From positions 1 through 46,634 of the forward strand of contig JAQSYO010000029.1 in assembly GCA_029256105.1 (NCBI GenBank): a stretch of DNA of 46,634 nucleotides, in the 5' to 3' direction. The notes under the pieces are model-generated. The model was given only the letters and a program-made list of their open reading frames with translations, had not been told where the DNA came from and did not search any database. The stretch's first letter is position 1. Every line of letters begins with the position of its first letter. The stretch is from Herbinix sp. (GTDB lineage: Bacteria; Bacillota; Clostridia; Lachnospirales; Lachnospiraceae). This document shows positions 8,400-17,270 of this stretch, one piece after another. The translations under genes and the position numbers were made by a program.

Positions 8400-9839
8400 T
8401 TATCTCTTCAAATTAATCAGTTCTTCTAACAAGGAGTCGGATGTTGTTATTATTCTTGAATTCGCTTGAAATCCTCTTTGTGTAGTAATCATATCTGTAA
8501 ATTGTTGCGATAGATCTACATTAGACATCTCTAATACACCTGTCGTTAAGCTTCCGCCTCCCTGTGTTGGATCCTGTCCAATTCCATCAAATCCACCTGA
8601 GTTTTGTGTAGCTGCAAACATGCTGCTACCAACTGCTTCTAATCCAGCCGGATTAGAAAAGCTGGCTACTGCAATTTGTCCGAGCAAGCGACTATCTCCA
8701 TTATCATACTTACCATAAATCTTACCGGAGGCATCGATATTAACACCAGTCATGTTACCTACCTTCTTTCCAGCTCCGATGCCTTCCAAACTACCTTTGG
8801 TAGCTTCTAGTGAGGAGGAACCACTGGTAGAGTACATTGTAATTGTGGAGAAATCGATATCAATCGTATCAAACGGCTTTGGTTCGCCACTAATTGTAAA
8901 CGGAATACTATTAACAGATGCCGAATCTTCGCCAATACTTACGAATCTACCTGTTTCTCCATTAAAATTAATAATTGGAGCATCGGATGTATCAATCGTT
9001 ACTGTTCCATCCTCTGCAATATCAACCGTAGGTTCGGAACCTCCGAAATTAAAGGAATAGACTCCAGCATCCTCATAGGTTACATCTCCTGTTTCCTCAT
9101 CTACAATTTTTTTAACAAATATAGATTGTCCATCCTCATCTTTTATATCTGTGATAGCTACTGAATACAGATTATTTGCTTCCTCTGATTGCTTTAACTT
9201 TAAATCCGCAGTATAACTATGACCCATTTTATCAAAAAAGGTTATATTAACCATTTTACCGGTAGCACTAGTTAACTGTGTATCCTTGTTATCAATATTA
9301 CCTGATATGTATATGGCACTGGTAGCTTCCGGTTCAGCATATAAATTCTCCGGTGACATGATTTTCAGTGGAGTAACTGCATCAGCAACTGTCTTCGTAG
9401 GATCATTCTCATCTACCTGCCATCCCATAACAGCAGCACCGGAGGCGGTACATAAGGTACCCTGAGAATCCGGACTAAAGGAGCCTGCCTTTGTAAAGTA
9501 GTTTGATCCGCCACTATTAACGATAAAGAAACCATCCCCCTCTATCATTACATCAAAAGGATTATCTGTTCTTTGAGAAGCACCTGTTGTGGTTATGGAT
9601 GCCGTAATGGATGCTACGTTCGAACCTAGACCAATCTGCATTGCATTACGACCTGTTGTTCCCGTTGTCGCATTCGGTCCAGAAGCGCTCTGCGTGGTCT
9701 GATAAAATACATCGGAAAAAGTAACGGAACTTGATTTAAAACCGATTGTATTAACATTTGAAATATTATTACCTATTACATCCATTTTTGTCTGGTGAAC
9801 TTTTAAGCCTGAAACACCAGAAAATAATGATCTCATCAT
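8400..9839 (-). CDS. flgE: FlgE, flagellar hook protein
   Basis: 479-residue hook subunit. The N-terminus has the rod/hook signature (MMRSLFSGVSGLKVHQTKMDVIGNNISNVNT), the middle is a variable domain, and the C-terminus has the flagellar basal-body motif (SNVDLSQQFTDMITTQRGFQANSRIITTSD). The start follows GGAGG at 10 nt spacing. It is flanked by hairpins on both sides (9903-9926 and 8331-8354). Confidence 0.96.
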   Translation of the reverse strand: MMRSLFSGVSGLKVHQTKMDVIGNNISNVNTIGFKSSSVTFSDVFYQTTQSASGPNATTGTTGRNAMQIGLGSNVASITASITTTGASQRTDNPFDVMIEGDGFFIVNSGGSNYFTKAGSFSPDSQGTLCTASGAAVMGWQVDENDPTKTVADAVTPLKIMSPENLYAEPEATSAIYISGNIDNKDTQLTSATGKMVNITFFDKMGHSYTADLKLKQSEEANNLYSVAITDIKDEDGQSIFVKKIVDEETGDVTYEDAGVYSFNFGGSEPTVDIAEDGTVTIDTSDAPIINFNGETGRFVSIGEDSASVNSIPFTISGEPKPFDTIDIDFSTITMYSTSGSSSLEATKGSLEGIGAGKKVGNMTGVNIDASGKIYGKYDNGDSRLLGQIAVASFSNPAGLEAVGSSMFAATQNSGGFDGIGQDPTQGGGSLTTGVLEMSNVDLSQQFTDMITTQRGFQANSRIITTSDSLLEELINLKR

Positions 9840-9902
9840 AATTTTATGACCTCCTATTTCTGCTTTTAATCATTGTGTATCCAATCTGTCATTCATGAAT
9901 AC

Positions 9903-9926
9903 AAAGCCTCCGAAAGGTCCGGCTTT
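9903..9926 (-). promoter_or_regulatory. Small hairpin upstream of flgE
   Basis: Inverted repeat AAAGCC / GGCTTT with a 12-nt loop overlaps the stop codon of the preceding gene and lies 63 nt before the flgE start. The stem is short (6 bp) and no U-tract follows. It may be a processing or stabilising element, or chance. Confidence 0.4.
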
Positions 9927-10320
9927 ACATGATTACTGCACCATCAATATTTGTAAACACCTTGTCCTCGCCATCATTTACGGCGGTTATTACCGTATTG
10001 TTCTTCACACTTACGATAAATGCAAGATTGTCTACCATTACCAGGGATTCACTAATTCCCTTCTCACTTGCTTTCTTTGCTCCGTTTTCTAATCGTTCCA
10101 GCTGATCATCGGTTAAATCGATATTTCTGCTTGCCAAACGTTCATTCGCGTGCTTTGAAAACTTTAATTCTCCGGTTTCACCTGTAGCTTGCTTATTCTT
10201 TAATATCTCGCTGAAGGGAGTTCCGTTTAGCGGCTTGTTGATACCGGTGGTATTCTTCCCGGCTGTCAGCTGCTGCGTCATCTGTTCAATGGAAGGAAAT
10301 TGATTTACCGGAATGTTCAT
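9925..10320 (-). CDS. Flagellar operon protein of the TIGR02530 type
   Basis: 131-residue soluble protein between flgD and flgE, the usual position of the conserved Gram-positive family TIGR02530. The core matches what I know of it: FSKHANERLASRNIDLTDDQLERLENGAKKASEKGI and a C-terminal beta-rich part (LVMVDNLAFIVSVKNNTVITAV). The N-terminal 40 residues look unstructured. Exact function is unknown to me; the position suggests a role with hook assembly. Confidence 0.88.
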   Translation of the reverse strand: MNIPVNQFPSIEQMTQQLTAGKNTTGINKPLNGTPFSEILKNKQATGETGELKFSKHANERLASRNIDLTDDQLERLENGAKKASEKGISESLVMVDNLAFIVSVKNNTVITAVNDGEDKVFTNIDGAVIM

Positions 10321-10364
10321 ATTATCACCCTCACTAAATCTTATTTTTATTATGTATTACTTGA

Positions 10365-11156
10365 TTATGCTTGTGTACCACTGGTATCACTTGGGTTTTC
10401 TGGTGTACTTGTATCATCCGTACTTGTATCTGTTGCCACCGCATTTTGCACCTGCAGGGTAACCTTATCCTTCACCGTTGTATAAAGTGAATCATTAAAT
10501 GCTACTGTAACCTTATAAACACCATTTGCCAGTCCGTTTAATGCTGATTTATCAATGGTCACCTTGTTTTTTGATACATTCACTAAATTCGTATCTATTA
10601 CTGTTCCATTAACTGCTATTGCAACATCATCTGCTACGGTATCTCCAGAACCTAAGTTTACATCAAAGGTTAAATCCTTTGGATTAGCTGCATCAAATTT
10701 TAATTCCGTTTTATTTAGACTGGGGAGACCTTTTTCGGTAATATATTTATCATCGATAACACTATCCAGCTGGTCAATCGAATATAGGCTACCATTAATG
10801 GATAATTGTGCTTTTCCTCCGGACATATTAACAAAATCAATCTTGCCGTTGATGTAGCTGGTATTGCCTGTCTCGTTCTCTGACTTGATAATAACGCTTT
10901 TACCTACCAGATTGAACGCTTGTGTATTCGTAGTAACTGAGCTTAAATTTTGTAATTGCTCCAATTGTGAAAATGTAGCGAGTTGTGCTATGTATTCCGT
11001 ATCTGTATTCGGACTTAGTGGATCCTGATATTTCATCTGAGTTGTAAGCAATTTAAGAAATGCATCTTTACCAAGTTCGTTATTTGTTGTATCCTTCTTT
11101 GCGGTTTTGGTTTGTTGGATTACGCCATCCGTTACGGTTTGGATTAATTCACTCAT
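10365..11156 (-). CDS. flgD: FlgD, hook-cap scaffolding protein
   Basis: 263 residues. The conserved N-terminal block (GKDAFLKLLTTQMKYQDPLSPNTDTEYIAQLATFSQLEQLQNL) is diagnostic of FlgD, which caps the growing hook. An Ig-like/FlgD C-domain follows (NGVYKVTVAFNDS), then an acidic Thr/Ser/Pro-rich tail of about 20 residues that looks disordered. It lies downstream of fliK by 32 nt. Confidence 0.94.
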   Translation of the reverse strand: MSELIQTVTDGVIQQTKTAKKDTTNNELGKDAFLKLLTTQMKYQDPLSPNTDTEYIAQLATFSQLEQLQNLSSVTTNTQAFNLVGKSVIIKSENETGNTSYINGKIDFVNMSGGKAQLSINGSLYSIDQLDSVIDDKYITEKGLPSLNKTELKFDAANPKDLTFDVNLGSGDTVADDVAIAVNGTVIDTNLVNVSKNKVTIDKSALNGLANGVYKVTVAFNDSLYTTVKDKVTLQVQNAVATDTSTDDTSTPENPSDTSGTQA

Positions 11157-11188
11157 GTCTTTCCTCCTCTCCTTCCTATTCGATGAGT

Positions 11189-12685
11189 TTACGCGGTGTA
11201 GTCGACCTGACTTCCTCTTACTCCCGTGATATCTTCTGTTCTTCCATCTTGCCCATCCGACTCAGTCATGTTTAATGCATCTTCTAAGGATATTTGTTTG
11301 CCAGAATGGTTTTTCTGCGCTTCTGCTTGGTTATCAGAGCTTTCTTGGTTTTGTTCAAAGGCGTAGGTGGCAACTGTTACTTCAATTGCTTCCACCTTAA
11401 TACCCTGTTGGTTCAAGGTTTCGCGTAAGGTATGTAACTGGCTTTCAATCGCTTCTTTGCTAATGTCATTTTGAACCAGAAACTGTGCTGTCATCACTCC
11501 ATTTTTCGATTGAATAGAAAGATTTACTTTGCCAAGATTCTCTGGATTAAGTTGCAATTCCATTGAAGTTTGATCTGGTTGGATGGATACTTTTATCCGT
11601 TCAATAATCTGATTGGCAATATCTCTCAGTTGTGTGACCTGTACTAAGTTTCCAGATATATCAACTTCGGTAACTTGTGTTTTTACAAGATTATCAACGA
11701 ATAACTGGAACTGATCTGTAGATTTTAAATCTTGCTCATTTTTACTATTCGCATCTTCTTGTGTTCCACTATAGCTTTCCGCCGCTCCAGTAAGCTTAAT
11801 ACTATCTGACGAGAGCTCTTTTTGATTATCTGTCAACGGCGAGGTTTTATCATCTTCCTTAGTAACGTTTCCTGAATTAACACCTTCTTGGTTCTTTGAA
11901 AGGATTTCTGCCAAGGTTTGTTCCTCAGGCTTCATTATATCCCCTGTGGTTTCCGTCGGCACAACATCCTTAGACCTTAGCTGTGTTTGTACCTGCGCAA
12001 GTAACGATTTTAACTGTTCATCACTGATTTGCAAATTTGCCTCAGTTTTAATTCCATTTACCGTGTCAAGCAATTGCTTCATCGTGTCTGCAAGACTTTC
12101 ATCTGTTAGTGTAGCTAAGATATCTGTCTCTCCGTTATTTGCCAGTACTAATTGTTGCAAATTTTCCGGTTGAAGTAAATCAGTAATGCTCATATCTTGA
12201 TTCGCTAATAATTGGTCCAGTTCCTCGGTTGATAAGTTTAAGGTTTGCATAACTGCTTCTCGAATGGATTGCAATATTCCGGCTATTTCTGCCATCAGCT
12301 GTCCATCCTCGGTAACCTCATCCTTCACGGCTCCGCTTGTTTCCTTCGTATTGTCCGTGTCATCTGTTTTATCCGTTTGCTTACCGGTCTGCACTGTGCC
12401 TTTGGTACTATCCATTTTTGCAGCATCCTTATCCGTAACTGCTTTTGTTTGATCGTCATAACCTTTTGTTGCGTCACTGTTATCGTCTTTTGTTCTTGTG
12501 TTTTGCAAGGAAGTTTTTTTGGCTGAGGATGTATCTTCTTTACCTTGGACATTTTGTCCTGATTTAAGACTGCTTTCGATAATAAGATCAAACCCACTTC
12601 CAACTTTTTTTCCTTTCGAAGTGACGCTTCCGGTTGCGTTCTCAAACAAATTAGCTGCTTGTGTCATAACGCTTTGCGTCATCAT
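11189..12685 (-). CDS. fliK: FliK, flagellar hook-length control protein
   Basis: 498 residues. It has a long hydrophilic N-terminal region (Lys, Asp, Thr, Gln rich, about residues 20-300) that serves as the molecular ruler, and a C-terminal FliK domain (SMELQLNPENLGKVNLSIQSKNGVMTAQFLVQN) that talks to FlhB. The ATG at 12685 is preceded by a strong AAAGGAGG site 8 nt away; an upstream in-frame ATG at 12724 reads through that site and is rejected. It ends in a low-complexity acidic tail. Confidence 0.93.
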   Translation of the reverse strand: MMTQSVMTQAANLFENATGSVTSKGKKVGSGFDLIIESSLKSGQNVQGKEDTSSAKKTSLQNTRTKDDNSDATKGYDDQTKAVTDKDAAKMDSTKGTVQTGKQTDKTDDTDNTKETSGAVKDEVTEDGQLMAEIAGILQSIREAVMQTLNLSTEELDQLLANQDMSITDLLQPENLQQLVLANNGETDILATLTDESLADTMKQLLDTVNGIKTEANLQISDEQLKSLLAQVQTQLRSKDVVPTETTGDIMKPEEQTLAEILSKNQEGVNSGNVTKEDDKTSPLTDNQKELSSDSIKLTGAAESYSGTQEDANSKNEQDLKSTDQFQLFVDNLVKTQVTEVDISGNLVQVTQLRDIANQIIERIKVSIQPDQTSMELQLNPENLGKVNLSIQSKNGVMTAQFLVQNDISKEAIESQLHTLRETLNQQGIKVEAIEVTVATYAFEQNQESSDNQAEAQKNHSGKQISLEDALNMTESDGQDGRTEDITGVRGSQVDYTA

Positions 12686-12850
12686 GCGGTATTCCTCCTT
12701 TCCTTCGGGCTTACTGCTTAACATAACATAATGCAGTGCCTAATTTGATATCTATTATAAGAAGCAAAAAAGCTTCAAATAATCAACATAATCAAAGTCT
12801 CTTTATGACTTTGCATATTCCAATTATACCTATTTCTTTTTGTATATCGG

Positions 12851-13633
12851 CTAATCTGCCAGTTTTTCGGCATCCATATCAAGCATTTTCTTCGTAATCT
12901 TGGCAGCTATTACATTATCCATTTCTGCTAAAATTGCAGCACTTTCCTTAGGTTTCATGCTTAATAAGATTTGTGCAACCGATTCTACGTCAGCTGTCAT
13001 TGTCTCAAGGATTTGGGCTGCGGCCTTAGGATCCATACTCTTGTATATATTAGCTTTTTCTTTAATAGCATCGGAATATTGTAATTGTTCTATTACCTGA
13101 CGATAGATTGCCTCCGCATTGGTCGGATTAATCGCTTCATAATATGCTTTATATTCCTCTATACTAGGAGCAGCATCTGCAAAGACAACATTCTTATCAA
13201 ATTCTGCAACCCGTTCTTCAAATGCCTTCTGGTTTTCTTCAAATACTTTTAATCGGTCAATTTCCGCTTGAAGATCTGCTGTATTCGTACTGCTGTTGGT
13301 ACTATTTTTTGTCATTTCCTCAATCGTAAGTTCTAATTCATTTATTTTTGCTATTGCTTCCGGGAGTGAGGTATATTCATAATTATTTTCCTCGGCGACC
13401 TGCTCCTCAGAAACATCTGGAAGGATACGGTTAACAATCGGAACATCTTTTAATATTGGCCTTAATACGCCGGAACCAAAACCGCCAACATCCAATTTTA
13501 CTAAAATCCCGAATACGGCTAGCCATATAACAACAATCAGAAGCGCAATCAATATAGTCAGTATCTTATTGCCTCCTTTTTCATTACTACCTTCTTTCAC
13601 ATTATCGCCGGCCATAATTTTCTTCTTCGCCAT
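12851..13633 (-). CDS. MgtE-N-domain flagellar operon protein (MotE/YlxF-like)
   Basis: 260 residues: basic N-terminus, one membrane anchor (ILTILIALLIVVIWLAVFGILV), a coiled coil (about 95-150), then a C-terminal helical region resembling the MgtE N-terminal/FliG-like repeat (MDPKAAAQILETMTADVESVAQILLSMKPKESAAILAEM). It occupies the position of Bacillus ylxF between fliJ and fliK. MotE-type proteins act on flagellar motor parts in other bacteria; the function here is inferred. The start overlaps the fliJ stop by one base. Confidence 0.85.
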   Translation of the reverse strand: MAKKKIMAGDNVKEGSNEKGGNKILTILIALLIVVIWLAVFGILVKLDVGGFGSGVLRPILKDVPIVNRILPDVSEEQVAEENNYEYTSLPEAIAKINELELTIEEMTKNSTNSSTNTADLQAEIDRLKVFEENQKAFEERVAEFDKNVVFADAAPSIEEYKAYYEAINPTNAEAIYRQVIEQLQYSDAIKEKANIYKSMDPKAAAQILETMTADVESVAQILLSMKPKESAAILAEMDNVIAAKITKKMLDMDAEKLAD

Positions 13634-14094
13634 TATCTGTCCTCCTCATCCAGCACAGGATTACTGTAGTTAAAGCTGTTAAGCTCGTCTACTTCCTTCC
13701 GCTCCTCGCTGTCAAATTCCAGCATATAACCTTCCCATGCTTTATCTTTGAGCCGTTCTTGCGTTTTTCGTTCTACCATCGAATCATTTAAGCGGATTCT
13801 TGCGACCTCAAGTCGCTGTGTTGCGTTCTTTACAGCGGTTGTCTGCTGCTTTATATTTGTTTTCATAATATCGATGGCCTGCTCACATTGCTTGATTTTC
13901 AGCAATTCCAGTTTACCGGACCTTAAATAGCGAAGTTCATCCTCATAAGAATTTTTTTTCTTTATCAACTGCTCCAGCTTTTCTTCTTCTTTCGTTAAAC
14001 GGAGTCTGGCATTTCCATAGGCGATTTTCATCTGCTCCTCAAGTTTTTTCTTGATTTGCAGCACATTTTCCATACTATATTGAAATTTTTTCAT
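13633..14094 (-). CDS. fliJ: FliJ, flagellar export chaperone
   Basis: 153-residue, almost wholly coiled-coil, highly charged protein starting MKKFQYSMENVLQIKKKLEEQMK, typical of FliJ. It links the export ATPase FliI to FlhA and escorts substrates. It overlaps both fliI (1 nt) and the next gene (1 nt), so it is translationally coupled. Confidence 0.92.
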   Translation of the reverse strand: MKKFQYSMENVLQIKKKLEEQMKIAYGNARLRLTKEEEKLEQLIKKKNSYEDELRYLRSGKLELLKIKQCEQAIDIMKTNIKQQTTAVKNATQRLEVARIRLNDSMVERKTQERLKDKAWEGYMLEFDSEERKEVDELNSFNYSNPVLDEEDR

Positions 14095-15404
14095 TATTTA
14101 TCAAAAGTCTCCATCAACATCTTGATTTCTTCATCAATATCAAATTTATCATCAACATCCTGCTGTAGAAAAGAATTAACTTCTTTAATTTTAGATATTG
14201 CATAATCGATATCTGGATTGGAGCCATTTTTATACGCTCCGATATTGATCAAATCTTCTGCATCCTGATAGGTTGCAAGAACATTTTTCAGTTTACCTGC
14301 TGCTGCTTTATGCTCACTTGTTACGATGGAGCTCATGCAACGTGAAATACTTTGAAGTATGTCAATGGCCGGATAATGATTTTTATGTCCAAGTTTTCTG
14401 GATAACATGATATGTCCATCCAAAATACTTCTTGCAGTATCCGTAATTGGTTCGTTAAAATCATCACCGTCAACTAACACGGTATACAATCCGGTAATGG
14501 AACCATGTTCTGAATTACCAGCACGTTCCAAAAGCTTTGGCATCTCCGAATAAACACTTGGTGGATAACCTCTTGATACCGGTGGTTCCCCTGAGGCCAA
14601 ACCAATCTCACGCTGCGCCATAGAAAAACGGGTCAGCGAATCCATCATTAGTAACACGTCCTTACCCTGGTCTCTGAAATACTCTGCGATTGCAGTGGCA
14701 GTTTTGGCTGCTTTTTTACGAATCAAAGCCGGCTTGTCCGAGGTTGCAACCACTAGAACTGAGCGTTTGACACCTTCTTCACCAAGGTCACGTTCGATAA
14801 ATTCCCGAACCTCTCTGCCACGCTCACCGATCAAAGCAATAACATTTATATCAGCCTTAGTATTGCGGGCAAACATACCAAGTAGGGTACTCTTACCAAC
14901 ACCGCTACCCGCAAAAATTCCAATTCTTTGACCCTTACCAACTGTCAATAACCCATCTACTGCCTTAACGCCAAGAGGTAATATCTCATCAATAATTTTA
15001 CGTTTCAAAGGATCCGGTGGTGCTGCTTCTGCAGGATAATAAGTGTTACAGTGGAGCTCTGATTGATCCATCGGATAACCCAACCCGTCCAGAGTTTTAC
15101 CAAGTAGGTCTTCCCCTACCGGAACCTTAAAGGCCATTCCTGAATTCTCAACTTGACTTCCTATACCGACGCCGGTCATATCGTCATAAGGCATCAGTAA
15201 AATCTTATTATCACGAAAGCCAACAACTTCAGCCATCTTCTTTTGTTCTTGACCCTCTCCAGTTATGTAGCATACATCGTTTAAATTTGATTGTGGTCCA
15301 GAGGCTTCTAAGGTTAAACCAACCATTTTAACAACCTTGCCAATCTCCTTTTCATAGGATTTACTCTGCAGTTGTCTATATTTATCAAAATTAATTGAAA
15401 CCAT
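14094..15404 (-). CDS. fliI: FliI, flagellar export ATPase
   Basis: 436 residues, related to F1-ATPase beta subunits. The Walker A loop is AGSGVGKS around residue 165-172 (K171), Walker B is DVLLMMDSLTRF, and the family stretch GEPPVSRGYPPSVYSEMPKLLERAG is present. It powers or regulates export with FliH and FliJ. It ends overlapping fliJ. Confidence 0.97.
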   Translation of the reverse strand: MVSINFDKYRQLQSKSYEKEIGKVVKMVGLTLEASGPQSNLNDVCYITGEGQEQKKMAEVVGFRDNKILLMPYDDMTGVGIGSQVENSGMAFKVPVGEDLLGKTLDGLGYPMDQSELHCNTYYPAEAAPPDPLKRKIIDEILPLGVKAVDGLLTVGKGQRIGIFAGSGVGKSTLLGMFARNTKADINVIALIGERGREVREFIERDLGEEGVKRSVLVVATSDKPALIRKKAAKTATAIAEYFRDQGKDVLLMMDSLTRFSMAQREIGLASGEPPVSRGYPPSVYSEMPKLLERAGNSEHGSITGLYTVLVDGDDFNEPITDTARSILDGHIMLSRKLGHKNHYPAIDILQSISRCMSSIVTSEHKAAAGKLKNVLATYQDAEDLINIGAYKNGSNPDIDYAISKIKEVNSFLQQDVDDKFDIDEEIKMLMETFDK

Positions 15405-15447
15405 CTTTACCTGCCTTCTTTATTATATCGACAAAATTCACGAAAAT

Positions 15448-16242
15448 CTAAATACCACCAATTAATTTTAAATCCATAATTAAATTATTTAATTGTACAT
15501 CTAAGCTACAATTTATAACACGTAATTCTGTTTCAATCAAACACATGTTTTTCTTCAGAGCAACATCCTCCGCAATATTTAACGGAGCCTCTCGCCCGAT
15601 TGCCTCTAAGAGAACATTTTTTCGTAAGGAAATGTATTCATAATCCTCTTTCGATACCCTTATGGTATATTCCTCAGATTTATCCATCTTCTTTAATGCT
15701 TTTTCTACTAGATAAAGAATGACTTCATTTTTATCCTCAACAAGAATACCTGTAATTTTCTCAACTAAGGCTGCAATTATTTCAACCATCTGAGGTTCAA
15801 TTGAGGTCATCATTGCTTCATATTCTTTTTTTCGTTGGCTTTCCTTCTCATCACAGTCCGCATTTCGTTTTTGTAGCTCGCGTTTTGCTTGAAGTATGCC
15901 TTCCTCATAACCTTTTTTCTGTGCAGCAGTAAAAGCTTCATTTTTTAATTGTTGTGCTTCCTTTTTGGCTTGCTCCAAAATCAAGGCTGCTTCGTTCTTC
16001 GCATCCTCAAGAATATGAAAGGATCTTTCTGTAATCTCTTCTTTGGCGGGAAGAGTATCTACCATAAATACCTGTAATCCTTCAACAAAATCATCCTGTG
16101 GCACGAATGACTGCGGTGCTAATGTCTGTAGTACAATTTTGCGGTTCACTTCTAATTCTTTATCAATCCTTAGATGGGTATCAATTGTTTTCTTAATTTC
16201 CACATCATAACGGACGGAATATGCCTTAATCATGTTAGACAA
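15448..16242 (-). CDS. fliH: FliH, export ATPase regulator
   Basis: 264 residues with a long central coiled coil (about 85-150: ILEDAKNEAALILEQAKKEA...) and a C-terminal FliH/V-ATPase-E-like domain. It binds FliI and docks it to the C-ring. The start is a TTG at 16242, 11 nt after a GGAGG site, overlapping the fliG stop by 8 nt; the next in-frame ATG (16233) is too far from that site. Confidence 0.9.
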   Translation of the reverse strand: MSNMIKAYSVRYDVEIKKTIDTHLRIDKELEVNRKIVLQTLAPQSFVPQDDFVEGLQVFMVDTLPAKEEITERSFHILEDAKNEAALILEQAKKEAQQLKNEAFTAAQKKGYEEGILQAKRELQKRNADCDEKESQRKKEYEAMMTSIEPQMVEIIAALVEKITGILVEDKNEVILYLVEKALKKMDKSEEYTIRVSKEDYEYISLRKNVLLEAIGREAPLNIAEDVALKKNMCLIETELRVINCSLDVQLNNLIMDLKLIGGI

Positions 16243-17257
16243 TTATCTCATCACCTCCGCCTCTCGATATAATAATCTCAGAGGAATCTTCCAGTTTTCT
16301 GATGATATTAACAATCTTCTGTTGCGCTTCTTCTACATCCTTCAAACGAACTGGACCCATGTATTCCATATCCTCGCGAATCATGGAGGCTAAACGTTTC
16401 GACAAGTTATTAAAGATAACGTTCTGTACTTCTTCGTTCGAGCCCTTAAGCGCAATTGCAAGTTCATTATTATCCACTTCTCTGAGAACACGTTGGATGG
16501 ATTTATCATCTAAGCTAAGAATATCTTCGAATACGAACATCTTTCTTCTGATCTCATCTGCTAACTCTGGTTCTTCTATCTCTAAGGTTTCCATAATATG
16601 CTTTTCTGTACCACGATCTACCGTATTCAATATTTCGACAATAGAATCTACACCACCCACAATGGTGTAATCCTGATTTACTAAGGAAGCCAGCTTTCTC
16701 TCTAATATCTTTTCCACTTCCTTAATAACATCCGGTGATGTACGATCCATTTGTGCGATACGTTTTGCAACATCTGCCTGTTTATCAGGAGCCAGTGAAG
16801 AAATGATTGTGGAAGCTTGACTTGGCGATAAGTAGGATAAAATTAAAGCAATGGTCTGTGGATGTTCATCTTGAATAAAGTTTAATAATTGAGAAGCATC
16901 TGTTTTCCTGACAAACTCAAACGGTCGAACCTGTAAGGAGGCGGTCAGCTTACCAATAACATCTTTTGCCTTATCGATACCTAGAGCTTTCTCTAATAAT
17001 TCTTTCGCATAGGCAATACCACCTTCTGCAATGTATTGTTGCGCAAGACAGATCTCATAGAATTCATCCATAACCTGATCCTTAGTCGCTGGTGAAATAC
17101 TTCTCGTATTGGCAATCTCCAGGGTCATTGTTTCGATTTCTTCTTCTTTTAAATGTTTAAAAATAGTTGCAGAGCGTTCTGGTCCCAGGGAGATTAACAG
17201 GATTGCAGCCTTCTGAATACCAGAGATGTCAGCGTTGCCATTATTTACTCTTGCCAT
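16235..17257 (-). CDS. fliG: FliG, flagellar rotor/switch protein
   Basis: 340 residues with the N-terminal FliF-binding part (GIQKAAILLISLGPERSATIFKHLKEEEIETM), the middle EHPQTIALILSYLSPSQAS motif, and the C-terminal torque domain with charged residues (KSIQRVLREVDNNELAIALKGS). It couples stator force to the rotor. It lies 13 nt after fliF. Confidence 0.97.
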   Translation of the reverse strand: MARVNNGNADISGIQKAAILLISLGPERSATIFKHLKEEEIETMTLEIANTRSISPATKDQVMDEFYEICLAQQYIAEGGIAYAKELLEKALGIDKAKDVIGKLTASLQVRPFEFVRKTDASQLLNFIQDEHPQTIALILSYLSPSQASTIISSLAPDKQADVAKRIAQMDRTSPDVIKEVEKILERKLASLVNQDYTIVGGVDSIVEILNTVDRGTEKHIMETLEIEEPELADEIRRKMFVFEDILSLDDKSIQRVLREVDNNELAIALKGSNEEVQNVIFNNLSKRLASMIREDMEYMGPVRLKDVEEAQQKIVNIIRKLEDSSEIIISRGGGDEIIV

Positions 17258-17270
17258 ATAATCTCCTCCT

